This document shows positions 11,829-35,800 of a DNA stretch of 64,000 nt, piece by piece (positions within the stretch are counted from its first letter, which is position 1; every line of letters begins with the position of its first letter). Origin of the DNA: Desmodus rotundus (Eukaryota; Chordata; Mammalia; Chiroptera; Phyllostomidae). The notes below the pieces were generated by a model, which saw only the letters and a list, made by a program, of their open reading frames with translations, did not search any database and was not told the origin of the DNA. The stretch spans positions 74,980,097-75,044,096 of the forward strand of contig NC_071392.1 of assembly GCF_022682495.2 (NCBI RefSeq). The letters are read 5' to 3'. The translations under genes and the position numbers were made by a program.

Positions 11829-11834
11829 AATAAA
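11829..11834 (+). promoter_or_regulatory. HILPDA: Polyadenylation signal of HILPDA
   Basis: AATAAA in GAAATAAAGTTG, followed about 20 nt later by TG/T-rich sequence (CAATATGTGTCATGTT). Placed about 590 nt after the stop codon. Confidence 0.7.
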
Positions 11835-11992
11835 GTTGCATGTATATTTCCAATATGTGTCATGTTGACCTCTGTCCTTGCAGTTGGTGCTTGGGGACGA
11901 GTCCTTAATTCTTGCATCTGAGGTTTAATAACATCTCAAAACTCCGGGGCACGCAAGTGCTGCAAACCCCTTCACTTAAAACAAGGTAAAGG

Positions 11993-12114
11993 GCCCTGGC
12001 TGGCGTGGTTCAGTGGATCGAGTGCCAGTGTTTCTCTCACACATATTTCTCTCCCTCTTTCTCCCTCCTTTCCCCTCTCTCTAAAAAGAAATAAATGAAA
12101 CCTTTTAAAAAGTG
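11993..12114 (+). mobile_element. Internally deleted Ves SINE, 14-bp target duplication
   Basis: Perfect AAACAAGGTAAAGG repeats at 11979-11992 and 12115-12128 bound a 122-bp element. It keeps the A-box head (CTGGCTGGCGTGGTTCAGTG) and the tail, but the B box and middle are missing. Confidence 0.88.
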
Positions 12115-12289
12115 AAACAAGGTAAAGGAACCTCTGCATTTGGAGGCAGGGGCAGACTGCTCTGTCTGAATCCACAGCTGTCTGAGTTTGGCCAAGGTCA
12201 TTCCAGCCCTTTGCTGTGCATCTCTAAAGAACAGAAAAACAATAGTGTCTTCCAGCTCCTTCATCTTCAGTCTCTGGGGAAGAGCCTTG

Positions 12290-12473
12290 ATTTTTTTTTT
12301 TTTAAGTTTCTTAAAAATTGATTATAGAGAGGTTGAGAGGGAAAAAGAAACACTGATTTGTCCAGTTATGCCTTCGTCGGTGGGTCCTTGTATGTTCCCA
12401 GACCAGGGATCAAACCCTCAACCCTGGTCAACGGGGACGATGCTGTAACCGACTGGGCAGCCAGAGCCTGACC
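12290..12473 (-). mobile_element. Diverged bat tRNA-derived SINE, antisense
   Basis: A-rich complement tail, then GAACC-type B-box complement (AGGGATCAAACCCTCAACCC) and head complement near 12455-12472. Confidence 0.7.
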
Positions 12474-12896
12474 TTGGCTTTTTTATTCTGTACACTTATC
12501 CGTCAGAATAACTACTCGATTCTGATTGTTCTCTGGATGAGCTGGTAAAAAGCCCATACCTCACAGATTATGGTTTCTGCTCGTTCCCAGGTCTGAGCAG
12601 CTTGGCATTTTTCTTGGTAGCTGTCACTGTGTCCCCACCCCACGTTGAAGCGTGTCCACTCCTCTGCCTGTGGTGATAGAGGTTATGTCTCAAACGCACT
12701 GCAAGTTGGGCTCCTGATCACCTCAGTAAAGCAAGTCACGTGAATTTATTGGTTTCCTACTGGATATGAAAGTCCACGTTTACATGATACCGCAGTCTAT
12801 TAAGTGTGATAGCATTATGTCTAAAAAACAGTGTGCACCTTCATTAAAAAATACTTGATTGCTAAAAAATGCTAACCATTATCTGAGCCTTTAGTG

Positions 12897-13090
12897 CAGG
12901 GGTGTCCAACTCATTTTCACTGGGGGCCACATCAGCCTCGCGGTTGCCTTCGAAGGGCCGAATGTAATTTTAGGACTGTATAAATGTAACTACTCCTTAA
13001 CTAGGGGCAAGGAGCTCGGCACTGCTGCCAGGTAGAAACAAGGTGCTGGGCCCGACTTGGCCCACAGGCCTTGTGTTTGCCATCTGTGCA
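12897..13090. mobile_element. Non-autonomous hAT-type DNA transposon (MITE)
   Basis: About 194 bp bounded by imperfect terminal inverted repeats CAGGGGTGTCCAAC and GTTTGCCATCTGTG. The interior reads GGGGGCCACATCAGC…GGGCAAGGAGCTCGGC…GGCCCACAGGCCTTG. This agrees with hAT MITEs I know from bats and other mammals. No clear 8-bp target duplication remains. Confidence 0.65.
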
Positions 13091-15300
13091 ATAAGTCAGT
13101 GTCTCTGTTTGCCTAGCCAAGGGGGTTTCTGGGACGCAGGACCTGTGCTAAAACTGGGACACTTCTGAGCAAACCAGGACAGTCACCCTGCCTACAAAGC
13201 TGTGCTTGCAATGGTGTTTTGTCATTCCAATAATTTCTCAATGTTATCTCTTATCAGTTAGGAGAAGCAGCTGCTCCTCTGAGCCCTGCCTGCTCGCCAG
13301 ATTTCTGCAGTCTGCCTGCAAGCTAGCTGGTTTTTCCCTTAGCTCATTTTGTGGTGCGTTGCTGATCGCTACCAACAGTGTTCAAGCTGCTAAAACTGTT
13401 CTCTGACTCTCCTAGCTTTTTGGATAAGTTAGATTCAGGTATGTCTGAAAAGTTACTGCAGGCAACAGTTCTGCCAAATATTCTCCTGCTGCATAGCATG
13501 CGCTGCCATCCTTCCAGCCTCCCATAACATCTCTTTGCTACCTTCCAAATAAGTTAATGTCACACATACGAGGATTTTTTTGGTGTTTGTTTTTAAATAT
13601 GCAACACTGCCCCCTAGATTCCAATCTCTGTTATCAGTCAAAAGGCATTAGGTTAGGTTGTACTGTAGCAACAACCTAACATCTCAGTAGCTGGAAACAA
13701 CAGTTGCCTAAGAATGCACTCCCGGGAAGCACAATGGGGGCCTAATCAAGGGCATCCCTTTCGCTTACATCACATCTGCTCAGTGGAACATCATAATCAC
13801 CAGGCTGCTGTGTCTCCCACTCTTCCCCCTTTCCCCTTACTTCGTTTATCCTGTCCGTATTCCACCATTATATGTTAGATGTGTGGGGGCACATGGCTTG
13901 TCTTTTTTTGGTCTGTAAATCTACATCTCAAGCCACATCCGAGACTGGCCTAGAAATGATTGTATATCACTCAGATTCTTGAATTGAACGATGCGGCTGA
14001 ATGGAATTCTTGGGTTGTCTCCTTGGATCATGCATGGTGAATGTATTCTGCCCACAGGATAGTGAGCTGAATGATTATTGACTAGTAGGTCATTCGTGGT
14101 CGTCATTAGTATTCTCCAAATATTTCTGCCCTTGCCCTCCATGCACATGACGGAATTGCACTTCCTGTTCCCTTTGTGGTTAGAGGGGGCCAGGAATTAT
14201 TTCTGGCCAATGAGTGAATAGACGTGACTTGGGTCAGTTCTAGGTTGGAGCATTTAAGCACTGGTTCAAAAACCTTTTTCCTTCCACCGCAGTGACCAGC
14301 AGTGCTCCAGATGGAACTGTTCCATTAGTGTAGGTACTGGAGCAGGCATGCACGGAGCAGGGCCCGCAACTGCTCCCTGGTGAACGTGTGGTATAAATGA
14401 GAAATCAGCCTTTGTTGTTAAGCTACTTAGGTTTGGGGGGTTTTTGTTGCTGCAGCATAACCTGGCCTATCCTGATTGATACACTGCCTACAGCACCTAC
14501 TGGTACCGGGCCCTGACTAAGACCTCATCACAACCTGCCTCAGGTGACACACGAAAGATAGTAGGGGGAGAAGCATGTAAACAAGTAAACAACATTTTGT
14601 GGGTCTATGATAGAATATGTGTATAGGATGGTGCTGGCAGAAGGCGGAAGTTAAATAAAAACATCTCTGAGGATCTGAATTTTTAATAGATGGTCGAATT
14701 AGGGAAGAGCTTGCCATTGGAGCGTTAAGTGAGCAAGGGCACGGAGGTGAGCCTGCGCATAGCACATTTAGAAAATGAAAGTACGAATTTTAAATTTCTG
14801 TGGACTCTTAACTGGGGGCCTTATCTCTGGTGCCACCTTGTCACTTTACTGCAGAGGAAACGGAAGGAAACTCAGTGACATGGACGACATCACTGAACCA
14901 ACGGGTCGGTTCCCAGGACGTGGCCCTTTTTTTCAACATCATTTTTTTTTTTCCTTTTCCATGGACTCTTCAAAATGCAAGGTAACAAAATACAATAAAT
15001 ATTGAGAGTTTTCACCCCTGAGGGAATTTTTGTGTAGGCACAAATCCCAGTTACAGAGCAAGTCCTTTAGAGCCTTCCCTGTGAGGGGAGGGGTGAAGGC
15101 TGGGCTTCCCGAGAGCCTTCTGTGCAGTCCTGGCGTCACCTGGGGAGGGACATTTTCCTCCTGCTTGTGGGGAGATTGAATGAAAAGTGGAATAGGCTTC
15201 ATTGCTGCTAGTTTGTAGCAAATAAGAAAAGGGAGCGAAAAGCCTTGCTCCTCCCTAATTTCTCCTTCCCTCTTTTTTTCCTTTCCTGTTGCTGCCTGTC
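13091..15300. other. Intergenic region between HILPDA and GARIN1A
   Basis: Apart from the LTR at 14150-14483, no gene or clear repeat is recognised. Only short chance frames. Confidence 0.4.
14150..14483 (+). repeat. Old LTR of the MaLR/MLT1 kind
   Basis: Ends with TTTGTTGTTAAGCTACTTAG, then GCAGCATAACCTGGCCTATC and CTGATTGATACAC, the familiar 3' end of MLT1-like LTRs. The 5' edge is not resolved; it may begin nearer 13900. Confidence 0.55.
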
Positions 15301-15307
15301 ACATTCC

Positions 15308-15315
15308 TGATGTCA
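15308..15315 (+). promoter_or_regulatory. GARIN1A: CRE-like site in the GARIN1A promoter block
   Basis: TGATGTCA, 194 nt before the ATG, followed by CATTGTGAGC. The same motif and order recur before GARIN1B (43369). One base from the CRE consensus TGACGTCA. CREM-tau is an established activator of post-meiotic testis genes through CREs, so testis control is plausible but unproven. Confidence 0.45.
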
Positions 15316-15330
15316 TTCCTGCCATTGTGA

Positions 15331-28237
<12,907 letters not shown>

Positions 28238-28379
28238 CACCTCGCCACACGGGGCATTCTTCCTGGCTTTCATTAGTGCACTGGCTACACCTCCCATAAT
28301 GCCGTTTTCCCACTGTGGGCCAAATGACCGCGGGAGAAGTAAGATGGTGTTTAAAACAAGGTGCTTCTGTCCCTCCAGC

Positions 28380-28385
28380 AATAAA
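28380..28385 (+). promoter_or_regulatory. GARIN1A: Candidate polyadenylation signal of GARIN1A
   Basis: AATAAA 143 nt after the stop codon, followed by a T/G-rich stretch (TTGTTGTAGGGTGTG) about 23 nt downstream. This is good spacing for a cleavage signal. Confidence 0.55.
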
Positions 28386-28389
28386 CCTC

Positions 28390-29726
28390 CAAGTGAGTCC
28401 CTAATTGTTGTAGGGTGTGCTATGGGGGTGGGGGGCACACAGCTCCAGGGTGGGGAAGGACTGATAAGGAGGAGCAGGCCTCACTCCTTGGGGAAATAAG
28501 TGGCAAAAAACTCCTTCTGCTCAGTTAAAATCCCAAAGTATCCAAACAAAGCCAAGAAAGTCCATCCAGAGGGGAAAGAGCCTGGTGAGAAATCCAGCTT
28601 CCTCTTTCACAGGGGTGGGGGGGGGCGGGTAAGCAGGCAGGGCTGCTCAAAGTCCAATGTGAAAACAATCCTAACAATGATGGCACCAACTGGGAAATAC
28701 CTTTGTGTTGCCTCTCCTCAAGCAAGAAACTGAGTTTTTACTTCCCCGCTGTAAAGTTGTGAAGGCTTGCCCCAGGCCATGCAAAGTTTGGTTGCTAATG
28801 AAGACATGGCTTCTGGTAAAGAAGATGGTGACCGCCCACCACTGGGAGTCTTCATTCACACAACTCTTCTCACCCAGGACCTAATGAAAGCAATCTGGAA
28901 GACGCCCTGTCTGGGCACATTAGGGATAGGGCAGAGGCCTTGGCCAACCTCTGGGCAAGTGGCGAATATTTACCTGGAAATGCTACCTTAACATTGAGTA
29001 AGCATCTATCAAGTTCCTGATAGGTGCCAGACACTGCTCCATGCTGGAGAACAAGACAGAGGGCCAAGTTTCCTGCCTTCAGGGAGGGTATGGGAGAGAT
29101 AACAAGCTCTATTTTGGAGACACAGAAGGCCATTAAGGTTGACATGATGTTTGAGGCACTCCATCTGCAAATCAAGGCAGGTGGACTTGCTTTCCTATGG
29201 TTCATAGGATAGGAAAGAGCCACAGAGGGAGAAGGAACACAACTGCCCTCCCCTTGTGCATCCCCGGTTGGGCTGCGTGGTAACTCCTGGCTAGATTGGG
29301 CCAGAAAAAACAGCTGAGCTGCGAGGATGCCTGGTATTTGTGGGTTTCTTCCTGCCGCTAATAAAAATAAAAACAAAACAAATTTCCTTCTGGCATGTTA
29401 CAATCAAGTAAGCTGAGCATAGTTGGTGCTGGTAAGAGACATTCAGAAACTGAACTTAGAAGAGGCGAATGGTTTCCAGGCGGGTTTGGCAAGTGAGAGG
29501 TACAGATAGGAGGTCAGAGGGAGAGAGGAAAATGAGACCCAGACGATTATTCCCTCCCTGGTAGTCACAAAAGGCTGGCCGTGTCCCTTAACAGAAGGAG
29601 ACCACTCCTCTCAAGGTGGCATCTTCTAGTCAACTCTCTTTCCCCTGGTTCCGCTAACCATCCCCTCCTGTTACCTTTCATGTCCATTCATTGTATGGAC
29701 TTAGCTAACTGGATGCTCCTTCCTGA
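28390..29726. other. Intergenic DNA downstream of GARIN1A
   Basis: From about 28995 (AGTAAGCATCTATCAAGTTC, then GGTGCCAGACACTGCTCCAT) there is an old interspersed repeat. No gene recognised. Confidence 0.4.
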
Positions 29727-29920
29727 TTTTTTTTTTAAGATTTAATTTATTTATTTTTAGAGAGAGGGGAAGGGAGGGAGAAAGAGAGGGAGAGAAACAT
29801 AAATGTGTGGTTGCCTCTCACACACCCCCAACTGGGGACCCAGCCTGCAACCCAGGCATGTGTCCCTGCTGGGAATCGAACTGGAGACTCTTCATTTCTC
29901 AGGCCAGCACAGCAGCCAGG
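29727..29920 (-). mobile_element. Bat tRNA-derived SINE (Ves), 12-bp target duplication
   Basis: GCTCCTTCCTGA at 29715-29726 and 29921-29932. Tail and B-box complement well kept (GGGAATCGAACTGGAGACTC). Confidence 0.93.
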
Positions 29921-29932
29921 GCTCCTTCCTGA

Positions 29933-31415
29933 ATTTTGAGCAGAGACGTCACTCATCCCCAGGAAGATGTGACAGTAGGGACAGCATCCTGACCAGGTGG
30001 CTCTGGCTGTACGACAGTTGCTGGGTTTCCATCCAGGTTATTTCTACTCTTTTGGCTCCTGTCTGTTCCCCAGGCCTGGTTTCCTTAACTTTCAGTTGTT
30101 GTCAAGACCTCCCACTAGTCTTCCAGTACATTCCCTTTGGCTTAGTCTGGCCTGTCACTTCCTGTGTTTACAACCATGAAGTCTAATTGATGTCCTGCTG
30201 TTCCCAGAAAAGTGGTTGCTGTGTCAGCAAATGGCAACAATAGGTGTCTTAGTTGTGTGTGTATCTCCAGTGCCTGGATCCTACTAGACACCCAGTCCAA
30301 GGCCATGTCTGCCATAGCCAGCTCTGAGCCAGCTCTGGTTGCCCCCACATGGTTCCTCCCCGCAAACAAGGGCAGGAACCACAACATTTGCTGAATGGAC
30401 TTACCACTGAAATTAATTTCCCAAAGACTATTTCTTAGATGAAAATTCCACCACATAAGGGATTGGTAAACCTTTTAATGACCGATAGATACATCATTGA
30501 AAAGAGAAAAGGAACAAAACATTGTTATCCAGAGTCGGGTAGAGCCCACCAGGACATGACGTTTGCAACAACAGTCCCGTGCACAATGTAGGCATGCACC
30601 TTAAAGTTTCTGAAATGGAATTCAGAGAAAATTTCCTCAAGGAGCAATACCAAGATGGACCCACTTAAAAATGTGCGATGGGGCTAGATAAGCTTCACGA
30701 ATGTCCTTAAGTCTTAAAAAATAGTAATAAACAGCCGGTCAATTAAGATTAGGGGTGGTGATGAGACAGCAGGAGGGGGAGGCAGAGAAGGGAAACTGGG
30801 GACACTGAATGTGCAGAAGTGAGGATCCTGACCTGCATCTTGGGGGTGACGAGGGATCCACTAATGACATCTCAGAACCACAGGTCGTTGATTTAGAAAA
30901 CAAAACATAAGGGGTCTGATCTTCAGCAAGGACTCCCCTTACTCCTGATATTTCCTCTTGTCACTTTCCATCTGCTGGCCCCCACCCTGCTCCCTCGCTC
31001 TACAGTCCCACCTGCCTGGGCTGTGGAGGGAGTTGAGCCCAACCTCTCTCCCTCACCACAAAGGCCCATCACACCTGTGCCTTCATGACAATAGTCTTCC
31101 TTACCAGGCTTCAGAAAGAAATTCCACAACGGGTAGATCTTGAGAAAGCCATGAATGTGGTTTCAAAAGAGGGAAACAACCCCAGAGAGTGATAAAGCTG
31201 CACAAAATGAGCATTTACAATGCAAACTAGAAGCATTAAGGCTAAGGCCACTTACAGGAGCTATAACTTAAAACAACCAGGTGTATAACAACCTAGGGAT
31301 ACGCTGAGAAGGGGCAGTTTGGGGTCTTGCTCTGATTCCTGCCTGACATAGGATAAATCAATTAATTTCCCCATTGGAGATACGGATTTTTTACTAAAAA
31401 TCACTAAAAATTTTT
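29933..31415. other. Intergenic DNA, no gene recognised
   Basis: Short chance frames only, with no named repeat that I can support. Confidence 0.35.
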
Positions 31416-31616
31416 AAAAGATTTTATTTACTTTTAGAGAGAGGGGAAAGGAGGGAGAAAGAGAGGGAGAGAAACATCAATGTGTAGTTGCCTCCCATGC
31501 GCCCCCAACTGGGGACCTGGCCCACAACCCAGGCATGTGCCCTGAGTGGGAATCGATCCAGTGGCCCTTTGGTTCACAGGTTGGCACTCAGTCCACTGAG
31601 CCATACCAGCCAGGAC
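31416..31616 (-). mobile_element. Bat tRNA-derived SINE (Ves), well preserved
   Basis: Flanked by AATCACTAAAAATTTT and AATTCACTAAAATTTT, a nearly exact target duplication. Complete tail and head on the minus strand. Confidence 0.93.
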
Positions 31617-32089
31617 AAATTCACTAAAATTTTAATTATCCCCAAACAAAACAATGTTTTTGAATGTTGATAGTTGCAGTAGTAACCGGAAGTACACCAC
31701 AGGTCCATGACATACAAAGAAATGTTCATATTTTGTTCTGAATTGGTTTTAAAGCCCCCTAAAGTCTCCAGTTAAGGACATCGGTTTGTACAAAGATGGA
31801 AAAGAATTTCTGTCACATCCATCCCTCCCCTCACAGCCATTGAAGGGTCATATCTAGATGCAAGAAGAATGTGACCACTAGTGGCATGGGATTGTCACAC
31901 AGTCACACTCAGGACATGCCATTTGTAAATGCTTTGCTTTTTAAAAAGTGTCTTTACACTCTAATGTGATTCTCATTATTGTGTGAGAGGGCTGTTACTA
32001 TGCACTATACTTCCGTGGACCCTGAGGAAGAAGATACGTACTAAAAAAGGGCTCCCAGTGTCTCACTGGGCTCAAATAAAAACAAACCA

Positions 32090-33296
32090 ACACACCAGAG
32101 CCTGGCATCCATTTCTGCACAATGGCCTCTTATGCAAACTGCCCTTCAAGGAGAAGCCTGCACTGAGCTGCCTGCCTGCACCGTGTTTCTGTCACCCATG
32201 CCTGACCTCATTATAAAGGAGTTCCTGCCATTGTTACAGGGAGGGTCTGGCCAGATCGCTGGGCCTACAGGAGGGAATCCCAAGGCGGTTCTGAAGTGCC
32301 AGAGGTGGTGGGACTGAAACTGCAGCTGGCCCTTGACAGATTTCCATACCCCTGGCTGAGGGTACATGAACCAGTGCTGCTTGGGAAGCAGCAGGAGAAA
32401 GCCTACACAGATATGCACGGGCTGAAAAGGCCACAACACACGTGTACTGTGGGGGTTTACGGGACAGCAGGAGGCGGGGCAGAGATGCTGTACAGGCTGA
32501 GAAGCCTGATGGGTGCCGGCCTGGATTAGCTGGGAATGTGGACGCTTCTACTGCATGTGGGATTTTGGGCCTGGACCTTTAAACAGAGTTTGTGCGGAGA
32601 CTCACCCTTCTTTTTTCCTTCCTCGGTCAGAGGGCCAGAGTGCTTGCGGGACCTGGTGGATGCTGGGCTCCACTCACCCTTTTTTACCTTTTGCCCCTCA
32701 CTCACCTGGTCAGGAGCCAGCTTACACCAAGGGCAAGTCCACACCGGGCCGCACCCTGCCAGCAGCTACCTGCGGGACGCTGCAGCACCATGCCACAGGG
32801 GTCCCAGACTGCACCCCTTCTCTCACTCTGAGATCAGCACGTGGACATGGAGGCCAGAACAATTGCCGATCTTTGGGTACAAGCAGCAATGGGCACCGGG
32901 CTCCACAGATGGAGCCCCTCCTTGTATGGCCAGCAGTGTGGTCAGCAGTGGCCAGGCCCTGGGAGAGGGAGGAAGCTGCAGCGAGGCTTGGTGAAGCTGG
33001 CCCCACAAGCATGCACTTCAGGGAGAGAAAGCCTGAAGCCGGAGATTCGTTTGTGTAACAGCCTTGGGCCCCAGAGGACAGGTAAGAATGGAGCAGGGTG
33101 TCTGGACACTAACTCTAGCTCTGGGAGTGGCTGGGTTCTTTCTGTGTTTTGAGGAAGAGGTTGGCCTGGAGCTAGGGGATTCCCACTCCCCCAAATTGGG
33201 CAACCTTTCAGTAAAGACCTTTTCCCTTCCCCATCAATCTTTGTGTTATGCCTGTGTTCAGCGGCAGGTGGCCGAATCCAATTTTGCTCATTAGCA
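32090..33296 (+). other. GC-rich block with many overlapping short frames, perhaps LTR or retroviral remnant
   Basis: Composition is more GC-rich than the surroundings and several frames are open for 60-180 codons on both strands. None resembles a protein I know and no splice pattern supports an exon. The end shows AGTAAAGACCTTTTCCCTTC then TTTGTGTTATG, similar to an LTR polyadenylation region. Confidence 0.25.
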
Positions 33297-33517
33297 CGCT
33301 GACTGGTGGGGCTCAGTGGGTTGGGCACCGTCCTGCAAACTGAAAGGTTGCCAGTTCTCAGTCAGGGCACATACCTAGGTTGCAGGTTTGGTGCCTGGTT
33401 GGAGGCATGTGAGAAGCAACCCATTGATGTTTCTCTCACATGCTGACATTTCTCTCCCTTTCTTTCTCCCTCCCTTCCCCTCTCTCTAAAAAATAAATTT
33501 AAAAATAAATAAATAAA
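33297..33517 (+). mobile_element. Bat tRNA-derived SINE (Ves)
   Basis: GCTGACTGGTGGGGCTCAGT head, CT-rich tail and AAATAAATTTAAAAATAAAT end. The B box is partly lost (GGTTGCCAGTTCTCAGTCAG). Confidence 0.88.
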
Positions 33518-34047
33518 GGAATTCCTTGAATCCTATTTCAACCAATAGGACTGAGGCTTTCCCCATCCAATTGGAACTGTGCAGCTATATCCTCCATCAA
33601 CATTTTCACCAATCAATCAGAGTGGCTCTGTTCTTACCAATCAGGACAGAGGATTTGGGACCAACCAAACTGTGACAATTTGGAGTCCTCATTTGCATGG
33701 GGACAGACCAATCAAGGACCAGAAGTGGAGACTTCCATGTAAATCAGCTCCCCTATGGCTCTGAGAGAACACTTTCCCTTTCCATTTAAGACTGTGGTTT
33801 CTTGACCAAAGCTGCAGCACCAAAGATGTCTCAGCAGAGCAGAGCAGAGCAGACCAGTGCAGCCAGAGGGGCCTGGCCCCAGCGTTGCTGCACAGCCATG
33901 CTTTGTCACAATTGAGCTGTTCCACAGACATGCTGTTTTCACAGCCGTGATGAATCACAGTTGAATTGTTTTGCACTAAATAAAGTTTCCTCTTGACTGC
34001 ACCCCACATTGGGGATTTCTGTTGGTGTTGAGTAGGTGCCAACAACA
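33518..34047 (+). repeat. Probable LTR (3' part), boundaries unresolved
   Basis: Several CCAAT boxes (CCAATAGGA, CCAATCAATCAGAG, CCAATCAGGA, CCAATCAAGG), an octamer-like CATTTGCAT, then AATAAA at 33979-33984 and an end CCAACAACA. This order is that of an LTR U3-R-U5. The 5' edge and target duplication could not be fixed. Confidence 0.45.
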
Positions 34048-35544
34048 GTAAAAGCCCAGAACAGCTTCGTGTGAGCTTTGGGCAGCTAGTAGGTAATTCT
34101 CAACGTCCAGAGGGCAGTAGGGCAATGCCATCTGAGCCTCTTCCCACGGGGGTCATACCCATCATGCCCACACCTTGTCAGTTGGCAACGCTGACACTTT
34201 GGTTGCAGGCTCAGCCCAGCCTAATTGGTAAGCCAAGGGGCCCAGGCAGCCTCGTGGCCAGATTCTTTCACTTGCCTGTGTAAGTAGAGCAGACAACTGC
34301 CACCAGGTGGCACCATATTGCAACGGGGACACCAGTGGATTGAATTTGCAGGTCCCAGCCCCACGCAAGGCCGAGCAGCCTAACCCCGGGGATTTTAATT
34401 AACTCCAAAGTAACACCACCCCACCTCAGTTGACTATTTGACACCCCAATTATCAATCTATAGTGGGACTTTACTGTTTTTGACTAGCCGATTCAATAAA
34501 CTTTCCGAGACTTTTTTTCTAACTACTGCATCCCAGGTACAAGCTTCTGATTAGATTTCATTATGACTTGTAACAGTCATGCAAAAGCACTTACATGTTG
34601 GAATATATGTTTCTAGTATAGTCCTCCCTCTTTATAACACAGTTGGGCAGCATATGGACTTTTAATATGTACAGGTGGATTATAATCACTGAATTTTATT
34701 TCAGAATTGTAGAACAGCTATTCCAAAATATTTGTCCTACAAAGGTGGCTGGGTCTGACAGGGCTGAGGACCCCTGCGTTGGAATATTGACCTCCCGGCT
34801 ACGGAACTGCCCCATGGACTTTATGATACTTTTAGCCTCCCTTACCATCTCCACTGTGTCCTACTCCCGCCTCACACCGGGGCTGCTGCTGGAGGCTCCT
34901 TTGCTCTGCTGGTCCCATACCTCCCTAGCTCTCAGGGCAGCAAGTCCCTGACAGCATCACTTGTACCCCGGGACAGTCCCAGTGGTGTCATCGCCTGCTC
35001 CTCAGACTTTCTGCCCACTCTCCCCAGTCCCACTGTGACATCCTGTTCGTTCCACCCTCCCTCCCACTCCCTTCTCACCTCCAAGCTCCTAAGGACTGTC
35101 CAGTGAGAGCCTGGGCTAAATGCTCGCTCCCGATAGTTTTTGAATGTTCTCTTCTCTAGTTGGGGGTGTACCCTGTTCTCATGGAGTAATCTTTGTCAAT
35201 TCAGCCTAAAGATCGGAACAATGGCTAGCCCAGCTGGGCTTTTCTGCCTCCACTGAGACAATGCTGTGATCAATAGGGACGCCTACATTGGAAATTTTTC
35301 TTTCTTTTGTTATTCATGAGCTGATTATTCATTTCCTAGCCAGCCTCTCTCAATTTGGTGGTGGCGTGGGGGTGAGGGGAGGTTGTTACTCTATGAGGAG
35401 ACCGCAGTTATATTAACTAGCTTCTTTCTCCATTATTAGGCTATACCCAGATTTTCTGTTCTCTTTATTCTTTGGCCACCACTTAACTTCTTTCCTTGTT
35501 AGTTTTTCAGTAGTTAAATTTTTGCTGTTAAAAAGATTATTCTC
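34048..35544. other. Intergenic DNA, unassigned
   Basis: A second AATAAA at 34495 with CTTTCCGAGAC is LTR-like but alone. No gene recognised. Confidence 0.35.
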
Positions 35545-35785
35545 ACCCTGGCCAGTGTGGCTCAGTTGGTTGGAGTGTCGTTCCATAAACCAAAGGGTCA
35601 CAGGTTTGATTCCTGGTCAGGAAGGAGCACATGGCTCGGTTGTGGGTTCAGTCCCCAGTCAGGCACGTGTGAGAGACAATCAAATGATGTTTGTCTCACA
35701 CATCCATGTTTCTCTCCCTCCCTCTCTCCCTCCCTTCCCCTCTCTCTAAAATCAATGAGCATGTTCTCAGGCGAGGGTTTAAAAA
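35545..35785 (+). mobile_element. Bat tRNA-derived SINE (Ves), long form, 15-bp target duplication
   Basis: AAAAAGATTATTCTC at 35530-35544 and 35786-35800. Head CCCTGGCCAGTGTGGCTCAG and a duplicated GTTCAGTCCCCAGTCAG middle; tail AATCAATGAGCATGTTCTCA and GGCGAGGGTTTAAAA. Confidence 0.93.
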
Positions 35786-35800
35786 AAAAAGATTATTCTC

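Larger units (their letters stand above)
9929..11855 (+). other. HILPDA: HILPDA gene (two exons, transcription unit)
   Basis: Transcription unit inferred from sequence. A TATA box (TATAAG at 9899) places the start near 9929. Exon 1 is non-coding and ends at the donor GAG|GTGAGT (last exon base 10071). Exon 2 begins after CTTTCCTCAG at 10961, carries the whole CDS (11029-11244) and a roughly 600-nt 3' UTR, with AATAAA at 11829-11834. The two-exon layout with a 5' non-coding exon matches what I know of human HILPDA. The position upstream of the GARIN1 pair agrees with the human gene order. The exact start and cleavage sites are estimates. Confidence 0.85.

Noticed and set aside
32513..33058. 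181-codon open frame
   Set aside because: No known domain, no splice support, and competing frames of similar length on both strands; treated as composition or repeat effect.
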